Source of the DNA: Rhizobium sp. WYCCWR10014
GTDB lineage: Bacteria > Pseudomonadota > Alphaproteobacteria > Rhizobiales > Rhizobiaceae
DNA length: 64,000 bases
Direction of reading: 5' to 3'
Assembly: GCF_001657485.1 (NCBI RefSeq)
Contig: NZ_LXFU01000030.1
Location: 266,665-330,664 of the forward strand
Numbering within the stretch: position 1 is the stretch's first letter; the number at the start of each line of letters is the position of its first letter. The position numbers and the translations under genes were made by a program. The notes under the pieces were generated by a model. That model saw only the letters and a program-made list of their open reading frames with translations. It did no database searches and was not told where the DNA came from. Below, piece by piece: positions 27,868 to 36,856 of this stretch.

Positions 27868-28207
27868 TGGCCAACTTACTCCAGAGCAATGGCTTATAAC
27901 TGTGAGCGAAGATGCTGATGCCTAGTGCGCGGGCGGCGATCTCCTCAATTCCGGGCCGCCCCGAGCCATTTTTCGATCCTGAATTTCGGCCGATCCGGCG
28001 ACGTGAAAATTCGAGGAGGACACGTTCATCTTGAGCACGAAGGGATTTCCTTGGGTCGGGGTTTCTGTCAAAGACAATGATGATGGCCTTGTGCTTTTCA
28101 CGCATCGTCATCTCTCGCACCAGTCCCAATCGAGGCGGGAATGACGGAGGCTCTTCGCGGTGCGCTTGTCACGACGTCGCTTCGGAACTTCCGTCATCCC
28201 TTTGCCC
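27868..28207. other. Convergent intergenic region
   Basis: 340 bases between the stops of the AraC and isochorismatase-like genes. No coding region or strong hairpin was recognised. Confidence 0.4.
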
Positions 28208-28870
28208 TTATACGCCGCTTCCCGGCGAGCTCGGCACCGGCGTGTTGAGCAATTGCTGCTCCCAAAGATAGGCGATCCCGCTGCCCCCGACGTGCTGCAC
28301 TACGACCTCGGTCACCTTCGCGGCCTGCTCGGCACGAGCCCAGTCACGTTGCCATTCGGACGCAAGAGCGAGCCAGGTCATCACGTTGACGCCTGCGGCG
28401 ATCATACGCTGGATCGCCACCTGGTGTGCTTCGGCAGAGACGCCGCCGGATGCGTCGGTGATGACCGTGACGTCCCATCCCTCGCCCGCGGCCTGAATTG
28501 CGGGCATCGCAACGCACACCTCGGTCCACAGACCCGCAATGATCAGCTGCTTACGACCTGTCGCCTTCACGGTATCCACAACCTTTTGGTCCTGCCAGGT
28601 ATTAATAAACGTTCGGTCGATGATTTCCTGATCGGGAAAGACGGCGGCGATTTGGGGAAACAGGTTGCCGCCCCTCTCGGCGATGACCGTGGTGAGAATC
28701 GTCGGGACGTCATAGGCTTTCGCTGCTTTTGCCAAACCGACCGTGTTGTTGACCACCATTGTCGGTTCGTGACTGTTCACGTTAGCCAGCTGGTAGGGCT
28801 GGTGGTCGATCAGTACCAGCACTGAGTCTTCGGGGCGAAGGAGCGAGTCGAGGCCGTTGCGAAGGGTCAT
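28208..28870 (-). CDS. Isochorismatase-like cysteine hydrolase (YcaC-type)
   Basis: A 220-residue cysteine hydrolase. The catalytic Asp22 is in LVLIDHQPYQ and the nucleophile Cys119 is in AGLWTEVCVAMPA, followed by the helical YcaC-like segment VITDASGGVSAEAH. YcaC-type members hydrolyse unknown amides or act in stress; true isochorismatases have a different surround. The start at 28870 has AGGAA upstream. It is divergent from the LysR gene at 29018, so it is the likely target of that regulator. Confidence 0.9.
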   Translation of the reverse strand: MTLRNGLDSLLRPEDSVLVLIDHQPYQLANVNSHEPTMVVNNTVGLAKAAKAYDVPTILTTVIAERGGNLFPQIAAVFPDQEIIDRTFINTWQDQKVVDTVKATGRKQLIIAGLWTEVCVAMPAIQAAGEGWDVTVITDASGGVSAEAHQVAIQRMIAAGVNVMTWLALASEWQRDWARAEQAAKVTEVVVQHVGGSGIAYLWEQQLLNTPVPSSPGSGV

Positions 28871-29017
28871 TTGAAAAATTCCTGTTTTGGCGGTTCATCA
28901 GGTGTGTTGCGGGGACAGCTTCCGCGGAGAGACTATCCACGCTGAGCCTGTCATTCCCGCGATCGACGCGGTAGTGCTGAAATGTGTTAAGCGGTGTCGC
29001 AGAATGAGGAACGGATA
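28871..29017. promoter_or_regulatory. Divergent promoter region of hydrolase and LysR genes
   Basis: 147 bases between divergent starts. It should contain both promoters and a LysR binding site. The LysR ribosome site (AGGAA) is at its right edge. Confidence 0.4.
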
Positions 29018-29890
29018 ATGGAAATCGAGGACCTGAAGGCGTTCGTCGAAGTCGCCGACGCTGGCGGAGTGACGGTTGCTGCGGCACGGCTTGGCGTCTC
29101 CAAGTCGATGGTCAGTCGACGCGTTGCCCGGCTGGAAGCGCATCTTGGAACCCGACTTTTCGCCAGGACATCCCGAGGGACAGTCCTCAATGAAGCCGGA
29201 GCCACGTTCCGTGACTACGCCGCCAGGGTGGCTGCCGAAATCGACGCCGGGCGTGAAACCATCTCTCCCGCAGGCGAGCTTCGCGGGCGCCTGCGAGTTG
29301 CGGCGCCGCTATCTTTCGGCCCGACGCATTTCGCCCCAATCCTCGCTCAGATGGCGCGGGAACATCCGCAGCTCCACGTCCAGTCCTGTTACACGGACCG
29401 CTTTGTGGATCTCGTCGCTGAAGGCTTCGATTGCGCGATCCGAGTTGGTACCCTTTCGGAATCCAATCTTGTCGCAATACGAATAGGTCCGATCTACGGA
29501 AAGTTCGTCGCGAGCCCTGACTACATCGAAGCCCACGGTTCTCCAGAGACGCCGGACGAACTCCTCGACCATCAGGCGCTCTTGCACGGCGCCGAGACTT
29601 GGCACGTTACAGACGGTGACACGATCGTGACAATCCACCCGCAGGGTCGGTTCAAGGCTGACAATGGCGTTGCTCTCGTGGCGGCCGCTTTAGCCGGTAT
29701 CGGCATTGCCAGAGTGCCTGACGGTCTGACGAATGAACATATCGCGTCGGGAGCCCTCGTTCCGGTCATGACACGCCACCCCCCTCCTCCGGGCGGCGTC
29801 TTCGTACTGCGCCCTCCGGGTCAATATCCGTCCAGGAAAGTCCGCGTGCTGATCGAGATGATGACCGCCTGTTTCGGAGGTGAAACCTGA
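29018..29890 (+). CDS. LysR family transcriptional regulator (paralogue group member)
   Basis: A 290-residue LysR protein starting MEIEDLKAFVEVADAGGVTV, with LGVSKSMVSRRVARLE as recognition helix and an effector domain containing RLRVAAPLSFGPTHFAP and DRFVDLVAEGFDCAIRVG. The ATG at 29018 is preferred over the GTG at 28994 because it matches the N-terminus of the three sister proteins. It is the closest relative of the one at 14331. The divergent isochorismatase-like gene is its probable target. Confidence 0.93.
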   Translation: MEIEDLKAFVEVADAGGVTVAAARLGVSKSMVSRRVARLEAHLGTRLFARTSRGTVLNEAGATFRDYAARVAAEIDAGRETISPAGELRGRLRVAAPLSFGPTHFAPILAQMAREHPQLHVQSCYTDRFVDLVAEGFDCAIRVGTLSESNLVAIRIGPIYGKFVASPDYIEAHGSPETPDELLDHQALLHGAETWHVTDGDTIVTIHPQGRFKADNGVALVAAALAGIGIARVPDGLTNEHIASGALVPVMTRHPPPPGGVFVLRPPGQYPSRKVRVLIEMMTACFGGET

Positions 29891-30006
29891 AACAGTCTGG
29901 CCGTGCTGGCGGTCGTAGCCGACAGACACGTCCGACGCCGACGGACATGAGCCAACCGCAGGCACATCAGCCCGGATCGCTAATTCGGACGCTTCTAAGC
30001 ACAGCT

Positions 30007-30912
30007 TCATCTGCCGAACCGGTATATGCTGTTCAAATGGTCGATCACAGACCTGAATGCCGGGGCGGTCCGAACCCTATTAGGATAATAGAGACTGAAG
30101 CCCGGCAGATCAGGCAGCCAATCCGTCAAGACACTCACCAGCCTCCCCAACTCGATGTCGGCGCGCACCTGCGATCGAAAAACGTATGCTAGTCCAAGTC
30201 CGTCGAGTGCCGCAGCGCGGATCGCTTCACCGTCATTGAACACAAGCGCTCCGTCGGTCCCGTAATCAGCTTTCTTTTTGCCCTTGGCCAGCGGCCATCT
30301 GTAGAGCCTGCCCGAGCTGACGAAACGGTAACCGATGCAAGTGTGACTGGCGAGGTCTTCTGGTTTGACCGGCACCCCCCTTCTCTGCAGATAGTCGGAT
30401 GAGGCGACAATAGTGACCGGACTGGACGGCGTCAGGGGGACGGAAACCATGTCCTTCTCCACCAGCGTATTGAACCTGATGCCGCCGTCGAAGCCGTCGG
30501 AGACAATGTCGCTCAGACCTTCATCGATCGAGACCTCGACCGAGACGTTCGGAAACTTGTCTCTAAACGATCTCAGAGTGGGCCTGAAAATCGTCTCGAA
30601 GGCGAAAGGAACCATGGTCAGGCGGACGGAACCCGAAACAGTCGCGCGCATCTCCTGGATATTCGCCAAGCCGTTACCAATGTCCTGGAAGGCCGGCACC
30701 AGCGTATCGAGCAGTTTCTGGCCTGCCTGTGTCAGTGAAACCTTTCTTGTCGTTCGCGCGAACAGCGCCAACCCGAGACGCCGCTCGAGCTGACTGACCG
30801 CGTAGCTCAGCGAGGACTGCGAAATTCCGAGTTCCGCAGCTGCAGCGGTAAAGTTGCGGTGTCGTGCGACCGTTTCGAAGACGGCGAGGTCACGTAGGAC
30901 GAGGCGGTCCAT
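30007..30912 (-). CDS. LysR family transcriptional regulator
   Basis: A 301-residue LysR protein outside the four-member paralogue group. The HTH contains FTAAAAELGISQSSLSYAVSQLE and the effector domain spans about 90-295 (GSVRLTMVPFAFETIF, then DIVSDGFDGGIRFN). It starts MDRLVLRDLAVFETVARH at 30912 and is divergent from the secreted hydrolase at 31014, which is its likely target. Confidence 0.93.
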   Translation of the reverse strand: MDRLVLRDLAVFETVARHRNFTAAAAELGISQSSLSYAVSQLERRLGLALFARTTRKVSLTQAGQKLLDTLVPAFQDIGNGLANIQEMRATVSGSVRLTMVPFAFETIFRPTLRSFRDKFPNVSVEVSIDEGLSDIVSDGFDGGIRFNTLVEKDMVSVPLTPSSPVTIVASSDYLQRRGVPVKPEDLASHTCIGYRFVSSGRLYRWPLAKGKKKADYGTDGALVFNDGEAIRAAALDGLGLAYVFRSQVRADIELGRLVSVLTDWLPDLPGFSLYYPNRVRTAPAFRSVIDHLNSIYRFGR

Positions 30913-30954
30913 TTATCTAGCTCATCGATATCCACATGCGAATTGCACGGCCTA

Positions 30955-30978
30955 ATAGATGGCGGCGGTAAGGTCTAT
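30955..30978. promoter_or_regulatory. Candidate LysR-type operator dyad
   Basis: ATAGA at 30955-30959 and TCTAT at 30974-30978 form an interrupted palindrome with a 14-base spacer in the gap between the divergent LysR and hydrolase genes. LysR regulators often bind such imperfect dyads near their own promoter. Short dyads also occur by chance. Confidence 0.35.
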
Positions 30979-31013
30979 CTTCCTCCCATCACATTTCACA
31001 CGCCGAGGACAAA

Positions 31014-31754
31014 ATGACCACTACGAAATCCATGTTCGCCCTTCTTGCAGGAATTATGGTCTCCGGCCCCGCCTATGCCGATGCACGCAATGTCGTTCTG
31101 GTCCATGGCGCAACCATGGACGGTTCCGGGTGGAAGCAGGTTTATGACATTCTCAAGGCCAAGGGTCTTTCAGTCAGCGTCGTGCAGTTGCCCCATACAA
31201 GCCTTGCCGCCGACGTCGCGGCGACCCGATTGATTCTACGACAGCAGAACGGTCCGACTGTTCTGGTCGGTCATAGCTACGGAGGGGCGGTCATCACTGA
31301 GGCAGGCACCGAAGATACAGTGAAGGCGATGGTTTATGTCGCAGCGCTTCAACCGGACATCGGTGAAAATCTCACCGAACTTGCCAAGCGCTTCCCCATG
31401 AAGATCGACATGAAGATGCTCGACGCTCGGAGCTTCGTTCCGGCTGCCGGTTCCTATCACAACAGTATCGCCGCGGATCTCCCGAAGGACATCACCGATT
31501 TTATGTCCGCATCAGCAAAACCTATGACGCTCGAGCCTTATCAGGCGAGGTTCCAGCACGCTGCCTGGCATGAAAAGCCGACATTCGGCGTCGTGTCGAC
31601 CGAAGACAAAGTGATCCCACCGGAGCTGATGCGTTGGATGTACGCGCGCGCAGGGACCGAGACGACAGACATCAAGTCCAGCCATATGGTCTATATCTCT
31701 CATGCCGTGGAGACAGCCGACGTCATCCTCAAGGCCGTCGCCGCGGTAGACTGA
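31014..31754 (+). CDS. Secreted alpha/beta hydrolase
   Basis: A 246-residue exported hydrolase. An N-terminal signal peptide (SMFALLAGIMVSGPAYADA) ends near residue 22. The mature protein has VVLVHGATMDGSGW as oxyanion strand and the nucleophile Ser88 in VLVGHSYGGAV. The acid is likely in VSTEDKVIPP and the His in SHMVYISHAVE. The family contains small salicylate-esterase-like and pyrethroid-hydrolase-like enzymes. It is the intact counterpart of the truncated gene at 3253-3522. The divergent LysR gene at 30912 probably controls it. Confidence 0.9.
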   Translation: MTTTKSMFALLAGIMVSGPAYADARNVVLVHGATMDGSGWKQVYDILKAKGLSVSVVQLPHTSLAADVAATRLILRQQNGPTVLVGHSYGGAVITEAGTEDTVKAMVYVAALQPDIGENLTELAKRFPMKIDMKMLDARSFVPAAGSYHNSIAADLPKDITDFMSASAKPMTLEPYQARFQHAAWHEKPTFGVVSTEDKVIPPELMRWMYARAGTETTDIKSSHMVYISHAVETADVILKAVAAVD

Positions 31755-31898
31755 CAGAGGCAGAAAAGGCGGGTCGAACAAAGGACCACCCGGCAGATGA
31801 CATCTCAAGGCCCGCCTTCCGTTTTTGCTTCTCCTCTTCAACTTCCTACATGGGGTGGCGACGCTCTCGAAGCTCAGGGCGCCTTGGAAGGGAAAAAC

Positions 31899-32573
31899 AT
31901 GAGGATTCTGCTTATCGAGGATGAAGTCGAGTTCGCTAAAGCCTTGCGAGTTGCGCTTGGCCGCGACGGCTTTGTGGTGGATTGGGTGGACAGCGTATCG
32001 CTTGCCACTGAGGCGTCTAGGTCGCGTGCGCACGAACTCATCCTGCTTGACCGTACGCTCCCTGACGGTGACGGCCTCAGCCTGATTCCGCGGTTCCGAG
32101 CCGATAATCCGGGTGTACCGATCATTGTTCTAAGTGCTCGAGGAGAACTCTTGGAACGGGTTGCCGGACTAGATGAGGGCGCTGACGATTATCTGGTCAA
32201 GCCTGTCGATCTTGAAGAAATGCTAGCACGCATTCGTGCCGTCCGGCGCCGTCCGCATGAGCTCGCACCGGACGAAGTCAACATCGGCGAACTCGTTTTC
32301 GACGTAGCGTTCGGTGAAGCACACGTGCGTCAAACGCGGGTGAAGTTGCAGAGGCGCGAAAAAAGCGTCCTAACAGCGTTGGTCCGTAGACGTGGCCGCG
32401 TCGTCTTGCGCGAGTCTCTTGAGGAGGCCGTGTACGGCTACGACGACGCTATCGAATCGAATACGCTCGACTCCCATATTTCGCGCCTTCGGCGAAAGCT
32501 GAGCGATGTCGGAGCTGGCGTCGAGATTCATACGGTCAGAGGAGTGGGCTATCTGCTCAGGGCAGCGGATTGA
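31899..32573 (+). CDS. OmpR/PhoB-type response regulator
   Basis: A 224-residue response regulator. The receiver domain has the acidic pair in IEDE, the phospho-acceptor Asp51 in LILLDRTLPDGDG, and Lys101 in YLVKPVD. A winged-helix DNA-binding domain follows (VLTALVRRRGRVV, SNTLDSHISRLRRKL, EIHTVRGVGYLL). The ATG at 31899 has GGAAGGG upstream; the open frame from 31797 is longer but lacks a site. Its likely partner, the histidine kinase at 33882-35201, is convergent and 1.3 kb away instead of in the same operon. Confidence 0.94.
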   Translation: MRILLIEDEVEFAKALRVALGRDGFVVDWVDSVSLATEASRSRAHELILLDRTLPDGDGLSLIPRFRADNPGVPIIVLSARGELLERVAGLDEGADDYLVKPVDLEEMLARIRAVRRRPHELAPDEVNIGELVFDVAFGEAHVRQTRVKLQRREKSVLTALVRRRGRVVLRESLEEAVYGYDDAIESNTLDSHISRLRRKLSDVGAGVEIHTVRGVGYLLRAAD

Positions 32574-32900
32574 GATTACCGAAATTCACTAAAATCTCAG
32601 AGTGTCTTTCGGACGGTGTAGCCATCCTCGGGATATCCGTGGCAGCCTTCAGCCTTGTGACCTTTTTTGTGGACTGAACCGGTCCGGTGGTTATGCCACG
32701 TCTCCTCCCGGCTTTTGGATTGTCGGGGAGAGACGCCGCCGAAGTCCGTATCCGAGAACTCTCGTCTTGACGGGTTTGCCGTCTGAGGCCTCGCGGTGCG
32801 CGTTTCGCGCTGCTGTTCGGGCGCGTCAGCAAGAAGCTTGATTACCCCTGAACTGAAGGCCGCCTCTGGCCTCGGACCGATCCCAGAGGCAGCACGGCTT
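32574..32900. other. Intergenic stretch between response regulator and lipoprotein genes
   Basis: 327 bases between two convergent stops. A minus-strand open frame crosses it (32597-32986), ending in a Lys- and His-rich stretch, but it has no ribosome site and overlaps the lipoprotein gene. I see no strong terminator. Confidence 0.35.
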
Positions 32901-33233
32901 CTATCGCCGGCACTCGCGCCGGTCGGGATTGCGCTTGCAGCGGTCCCAGCGCGCGCGATCGGCCATGACCTGGGCATTTTTCGCAATCTCCTGCGTCATC
33001 CGAGTCCGCTCCAGCGAATCCATTTGAGCGCTGTCGCGGCGACGCTGCTGTTCCAGCATGCAGTCCGTGTAAGCCTGCGACCCATAGGGCGCCCCAAAGC
33101 TCTCGCACGTCCCAGTGTCCCTGTAATGCCGCTCCTCGGCTGATACACACCCTGTCACGGTAACGCCGAGGAGGGCGATGGAGAGGATCGTCGTCGCAGT
33201 GCGGCGGTATTCGACATAAGGGCGTTTCAGCAT
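32901..33233 (-). CDS. Small lipoprotein
   Basis: A 110-residue protein with a lipoprotein signal: TTILSIALLGVTVTGC, where Cys at about residue 28 is the lipidation site. The mature part has four more Cys residues (TGTCESFG, YTDCMLE, RCKRN, RECRR) that could pair in the periplasm, and a basic Arg-rich tail. The ATG at 33233 is used because the 11 residues before it are unlike a signal peptide. It lies downstream of the histidine kinase on the same strand and could be a target or an accessory protein. The family was not recognised. Confidence 0.72.
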   Translation of the reverse strand: MLKRPYVEYRRTATTILSIALLGVTVTGCVSAEERHYRDTGTCESFGAPYGSQAYTDCMLEQQRRRDSAQMDSLERTRMTQEIAKNAQVMADRARWDRCKRNPDRRECRR

Positions 33234-33628
33234 TCTGTTGATCTCCGTGAGGGCTGGCGCCGGCAATTGTTGCTGGCATGGTCCATGGATAGAGGGACGT
33301 CGCTCGACGGCCTCCTAAGAAGTCAAAAATCAGTCGAAGATTGCAGCAACATTGTCCGGGTTGGAAATTGACAGGCGAACCGCCTGATCGAGGATCCCTG
33401 CCCGCAGGGCCATCGGCAATAAATGGAGCACTGCCTATCGGTCCTCTCGTAGGCGACTGGTGAACCGACGTGGAACGGGCGGAAGGGTAGAGTTTCATGA
33501 GGCATCCATGACGCCGTCGCGATCTAGAGAAGCGGCGAGAAGCGTGAGCCCGGGCCACCGCGAAAGCACCGATAGCGACGAAACCTCCCGCCGTCGAAAC
33601 CGACAATACCGAGGATGACGGGATCGAT
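33234..33628. other. Intergenic stretch
   Basis: 395 bases between the lipoprotein gene and the small membrane ORF, both on the minus strand. No coding region is supported. Confidence 0.4.
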
Positions 33629-33739
33629 TTAAGACAGGAGCCCCAGCGACAGGCCGAACAAGGCAAGAAGCAAGATATAGGACTGGAGCCCCGTGATCAT
33701 CTCCGGCCAGCCGGAACGTTGCCGTCCATCATCCGTCAT
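33629..33739 (-). CDS. Possible 36-residue single-pass membrane protein
   Basis: A short open frame with a good ribosome site (GTGAGG eight bases before the ATG). It encodes a polar N-terminus (MTDDGRQRSGWPEM) followed by one hydrophobic helix (ITGLQSYILLLALFGLSLGL). It lies 142 bases downstream of the histidine kinase on the same strand. Small membrane proteins often modulate sensor kinases, but that role is inference from position only. Confidence 0.4.
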   Translation of the reverse strand: MTDDGRQRSGWPEMITGLQSYILLLALFGLSLGLLS

Positions 33740-33881
33740 CAAATCAACCTCACGCAAGACAGGGCAGCGTCCTACGGTGGCGCCGAGCTGCAGAAAGCTA
33801 CGAGATGGAGACGTCGAACCGCATCTCGCACCGCCAATGAAATAACAGGGAAACTTTGCGCCTACGTTTGCTCCGCCGCAG

Positions 33882-35201
33882 CTAAGGCATCGACCGGAAA
33901 TCCAGTCTGACGATCGCACCGCCGCCGGGAGAATCTGCGATGCTGATGCGACCTCCATGATAGTCGGCGACCTGCTTCACTAGGTTAAGGCCGAGGCCGA
34001 CGCCGGTAGAGTGCGGGCGCATGCGATAGAAGGGTTCAAGCACCCTGCTGCGCTCCGCCCTCGGAATGCCGTTACCGTTGTCCCGAACTTCCAACGAGGC
34101 TCCGTCGACCCGCACGATCACTTCGTTGCCGCCGTGATTAGCGGCATTCTGGATGAGATTGGTAAGCGCGCGCTCGATTGATCCCGCGTCGCCCCGTATC
34201 AGGCCGCGCCTTACGACGACCACCTCGATTGTCCTACCCGTCGCGATCAGCACTGGCGCAAGGTCGGCAGCAACGCGACGTGCAAGGACGCCGAGGTCGA
34301 TCCGGCCAGCCGTTGGGCCATTGTCCAGCCGATGAAGATCGAGCAACTGCTCGGAAAGGGTGGCGAGCCGTGATACGTCCGGCAAGAGCGAACGCAGTCC
34401 TTGGTCGGTCGAGGCATCGATCTTCATTCTCAAGATCGCGACCGGCGTTCGCAGTTCATGTGCCGCCGAGGCGATGAAGCGGCGCTGGTGATCGTGGCCT
34501 TCGTCGAGACGGCCGAGTGCTTCGTTGAAGGCGCGGACCAGCGGCGCGATCTCGCGCGGCACCTTGTCTTCTGAAAGACGGACGCCCCGCTGCTCCGCGT
34601 CAATCCGCTCCGCTTCCTCTGCCGTCTTTGTTATACCTGCCAAGACGCGTTTGACGATAACCGGCGTTGCGATGGCCGAGATCAGCGCCAGAATGAGGAA
34701 AATCGTCGTGGCGACCACGTTCGATGCGATTATGATAAGCGCCGTGAACGGCCGGACACGGCCGTGCGCGATGATCCTCATCTCCCCCGCCGGTCCCGTT
34801 CCTCGTCGCAGGATAGCGGACAGCGTGAACGGCGCGAATTCGCCGCGCAGATCCGCAGACGCCAGCTTGTCAAGATGTGGGACGAGCGCGGCGACTTCCG
34901 CCGGTACGCGGCCGACGGTCACTACTTCGCCGTCGGCAAGACGTGCGGCGAACCACAGATCCGGCGCCTCCTCTCGAAGTCTGGCAAGTTCGGGCGTCAC
35001 GGTAACGACGGCCATGCCGGCCGCGTTGCGGGTGACGGAACGGGCGGCAACGTCGATGACCGTTTCCTCGACATACATCCCGTCGAGAGCGGAGTTCATG
35101 AAAAAGATGACGAAGCCGATTGCGGCGGCTGCGACCGCTAGAAATTGAAGAGCGAGCTGGCCTGCGATGAGACGCGTCTTCAGGGATGGCTGACGGCGCA
35201 T
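33882..35201 (-). CDS. Two-component sensor histidine kinase
   Basis: A 439-residue inner-membrane kinase. Transmembrane segments lie at about 11-36 and 153-180 and enclose a 115-residue periplasmic sensor. A HAMP linker follows, then the HisKA box with His248 in ASAAHELRTPVA. The ATPase domain has an N box (NLIQNAANHGGN), G1 (EVRDNGNGIP) and G2 (TGVGLGLNLVKQV). The ATG at 35201 closely follows GGAGG; a TTG nine bases earlier is the other option. The likely partner regulator at 31899 lies convergent and apart. Confidence 0.92.
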   Translation of the reverse strand: MRRQPSLKTRLIAGQLALQFLAVAAAAIGFVIFFMNSALDGMYVEETVIDVAARSVTRNAAGMAVVTVTPELARLREEAPDLWFAARLADGEVVTVGRVPAEVAALVPHLDKLASADLRGEFAPFTLSAILRRGTGPAGEMRIIAHGRVRPFTALIIIASNVVATTIFLILALISAIATPVIVKRVLAGITKTAEEAERIDAEQRGVRLSEDKVPREIAPLVRAFNEALGRLDEGHDHQRRFIASAAHELRTPVAILRMKIDASTDQGLRSLLPDVSRLATLSEQLLDLHRLDNGPTAGRIDLGVLARRVAADLAPVLIATGRTIEVVVVRRGLIRGDAGSIERALTNLIQNAANHGGNEVIVRVDGASLEVRDNGNGIPRAERSRVLEPFYRMRPHSTGVGLGLNLVKQVADYHGGRISIADSPGGGAIVRLDFRSMP

Positions 35202-35478
35202 CACCTCCAAACCTTGAGCAGACAGCCCACTCCCTTCGCCTTAATGATATCGCCCACGCAAAGTGCACCGTTGAGTTTTCGATTCCGGCGCGAGGTGTGC
35301 TGATAGAGTGCGTCGGGCTCGATGACTTTATCAGATCCGCAGCTGGCTTCATGAAGCGGCTCGCGTACGAAAAGTCGCCCACCCGTCGTGACGCGGCAGA
35401 GAACGGCAGCGCATCTCGTCGCTCCGGAGCCAGCCGCATACGGCTCACGCTTAGTACACCAGGATCTAGCGCGCGACG

Positions 35479-36423
35479 TCAGTGCGTCAGCTCCAGCTCA
35501 CCCGAAGCGCTGCGATGAGGTTTTTGAGGCCCTGGCTTGCCAGCAACCTGATGACTCCGGTTCGTCACGAGCGATCTTGCCAAGAGGTCAGAGAAGACGC
35601 GGACTTTTGCCGTAGTATAAGGACTGCTTGGTCTCAAAAGGAAAATCCCAGCTGCGGGTATAGGATAGCTGTCCATGATCGGAATGAGCGCGCCAGATGC
35701 CAGATATTGGTGAGTGACGAAGTCAGGAAGATAAGCGATGCCAAGACCGGCCACAGCAGCACTGGCAAGTGCGTTGCTGCTGTCGGCTTTGAAGTGACCG
35801 TCGGGCTGGAAAGTAATGATCTTTCCGTGCTCATTGAGGTTCCAGGCTTGGGTGCCTGTTAAGGTCTTGTGAAAGGAAAGTTCATCTGGCGTCTCGGGCG
35901 AGCCGTGCAGCGCGACGTAGTCCGGGCTGGCGACAAGCTTATAGTTGATCACGCCTACTCGCCTTGCAAGTAGGCTTGAGTCGCGGAGGACTCCTACTCG
36001 GATGGCGCAATCGAAACCTTCTGCGACTAAATCGACAACGCGGTCGCTATACGTCACGTCTATCCTCAGATCTGGATGGTGATGAGCCATGTCCGCGAGT
36101 ACCGGCGTGAAGTGCAATTCACCATCGCATAGTGGTACCGCGACACGAAGCCGTCCGCGAAGTTCATTCTCAAGTCGGATGGCGTCCAGTGCCATTTCCA
36201 TCTCAGCACTGGCGCGCACTGCATATTCTCTGAAGCTCTCGCCTGCTTCCGTGAGGAAAATCCCTCTTGTGGATCGCGACAGCAATTGCACTCCAAGCCC
36301 TGCTTCGAGACGCGCAAGCCGCCGGCTGATTACCGACTTAGACAAACCCAGGCGAAACGCCGCGGCCGAGACGCCACCGGCATCGGCTACTTCCACAAAC
36401 GTTCGCAGTTCATCGATATGCAT
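35479..36423 (-). CDS. LysR family transcriptional regulator (paralogue group member)
   Basis: A 314-residue LysR protein, MHIDELRTFVEVADAGGVSA, with the HTH core LGLSKSVISRRLARLE and an effector domain (VAVPLCDGELHFTPVLADMA, YSDRVVDLVAEGFDCAIRVG). It is the most diverged of the four sisters and has a longer C-terminal tail (about 20 residues rich in Lys, His and Ser). No enzyme gene lies next to it: a 430-base gap and an AraC gene follow on one side and the histidine kinase on the other. Confidence 0.92.
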   Translation of the reverse strand: MHIDELRTFVEVADAGGVSAAAFRLGLSKSVISRRLARLEAGLGVQLLSRSTRGIFLTEAGESFREYAVRASAEMEMALDAIRLENELRGRLRVAVPLCDGELHFTPVLADMAHHHPDLRIDVTYSDRVVDLVAEGFDCAIRVGVLRDSSLLARRVGVINYKLVASPDYVALHGSPETPDELSFHKTLTGTQAWNLNEHGKIITFQPDGHFKADSSNALASAAVAGLGIAYLPDFVTHQYLASGALIPIMDSYPIPAAGIFLLRPSSPYTTAKVRVFSDLLARSLVTNRSHQVAGKPGPQKPHRSASGELELTH

Positions 36424-36856
36424 TAATTCTCTTCCTATTATCGGGCGAGGCTGTCCATGAAATGACGCGCGGTATCGGCAGCGCGTCGTTGTTGTAAGTC
36501 CAAGGGCAATGGACTGCGTTCAATGAAAAGCCCGAGCGATCTCCTGCTTCGGCCAAGCGTAGCGAACGTTTGGACGGAAGGCGGTGCGGAAATTGCTGCG
36601 ACGGTGCCGATCTTGCGATCGACTTCTCAAACCGTCGTGATCCGATCAGTTCAAGGGGGTTGGCTTAAAGGGTGAACCCCCCTCTTCTGCTTTCCGTTAT
36701 GACACGGAGAATTGAAGGGAACGGCCGCAATGGGTAGCTATCCGGTCGAGAAGCTTAACGATCTCTGGGGAGAGATCCGTCTCTCGGGCACTGCCCGGCA
36801 AATCACGATAGTCCAGGAATGACATGTTTCAGCGCTACTACAGAACCACGCAACGG
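36424..36856. other. Intergenic region with a hairpin
   Basis: 433 bases upstream of the LysR gene and downstream of the AraC gene, both on the minus strand. It contains a 7-bp GC-rich hairpin described separately. A 30-codon frame at 36730 has no support. Confidence 0.4.
36655..36681. terminator. Hairpin, possible terminator
   Basis: GGGGGTT at 36655-36661 and AACCCCC at 36675-36681 are perfect complements separated by 13 bases. On the plus strand the stem is followed by CTCTTCTGCTTT, which is only mildly T-rich. It could end transcription of the upstream AraC gene, but no long T run is present. Confidence 0.4.
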
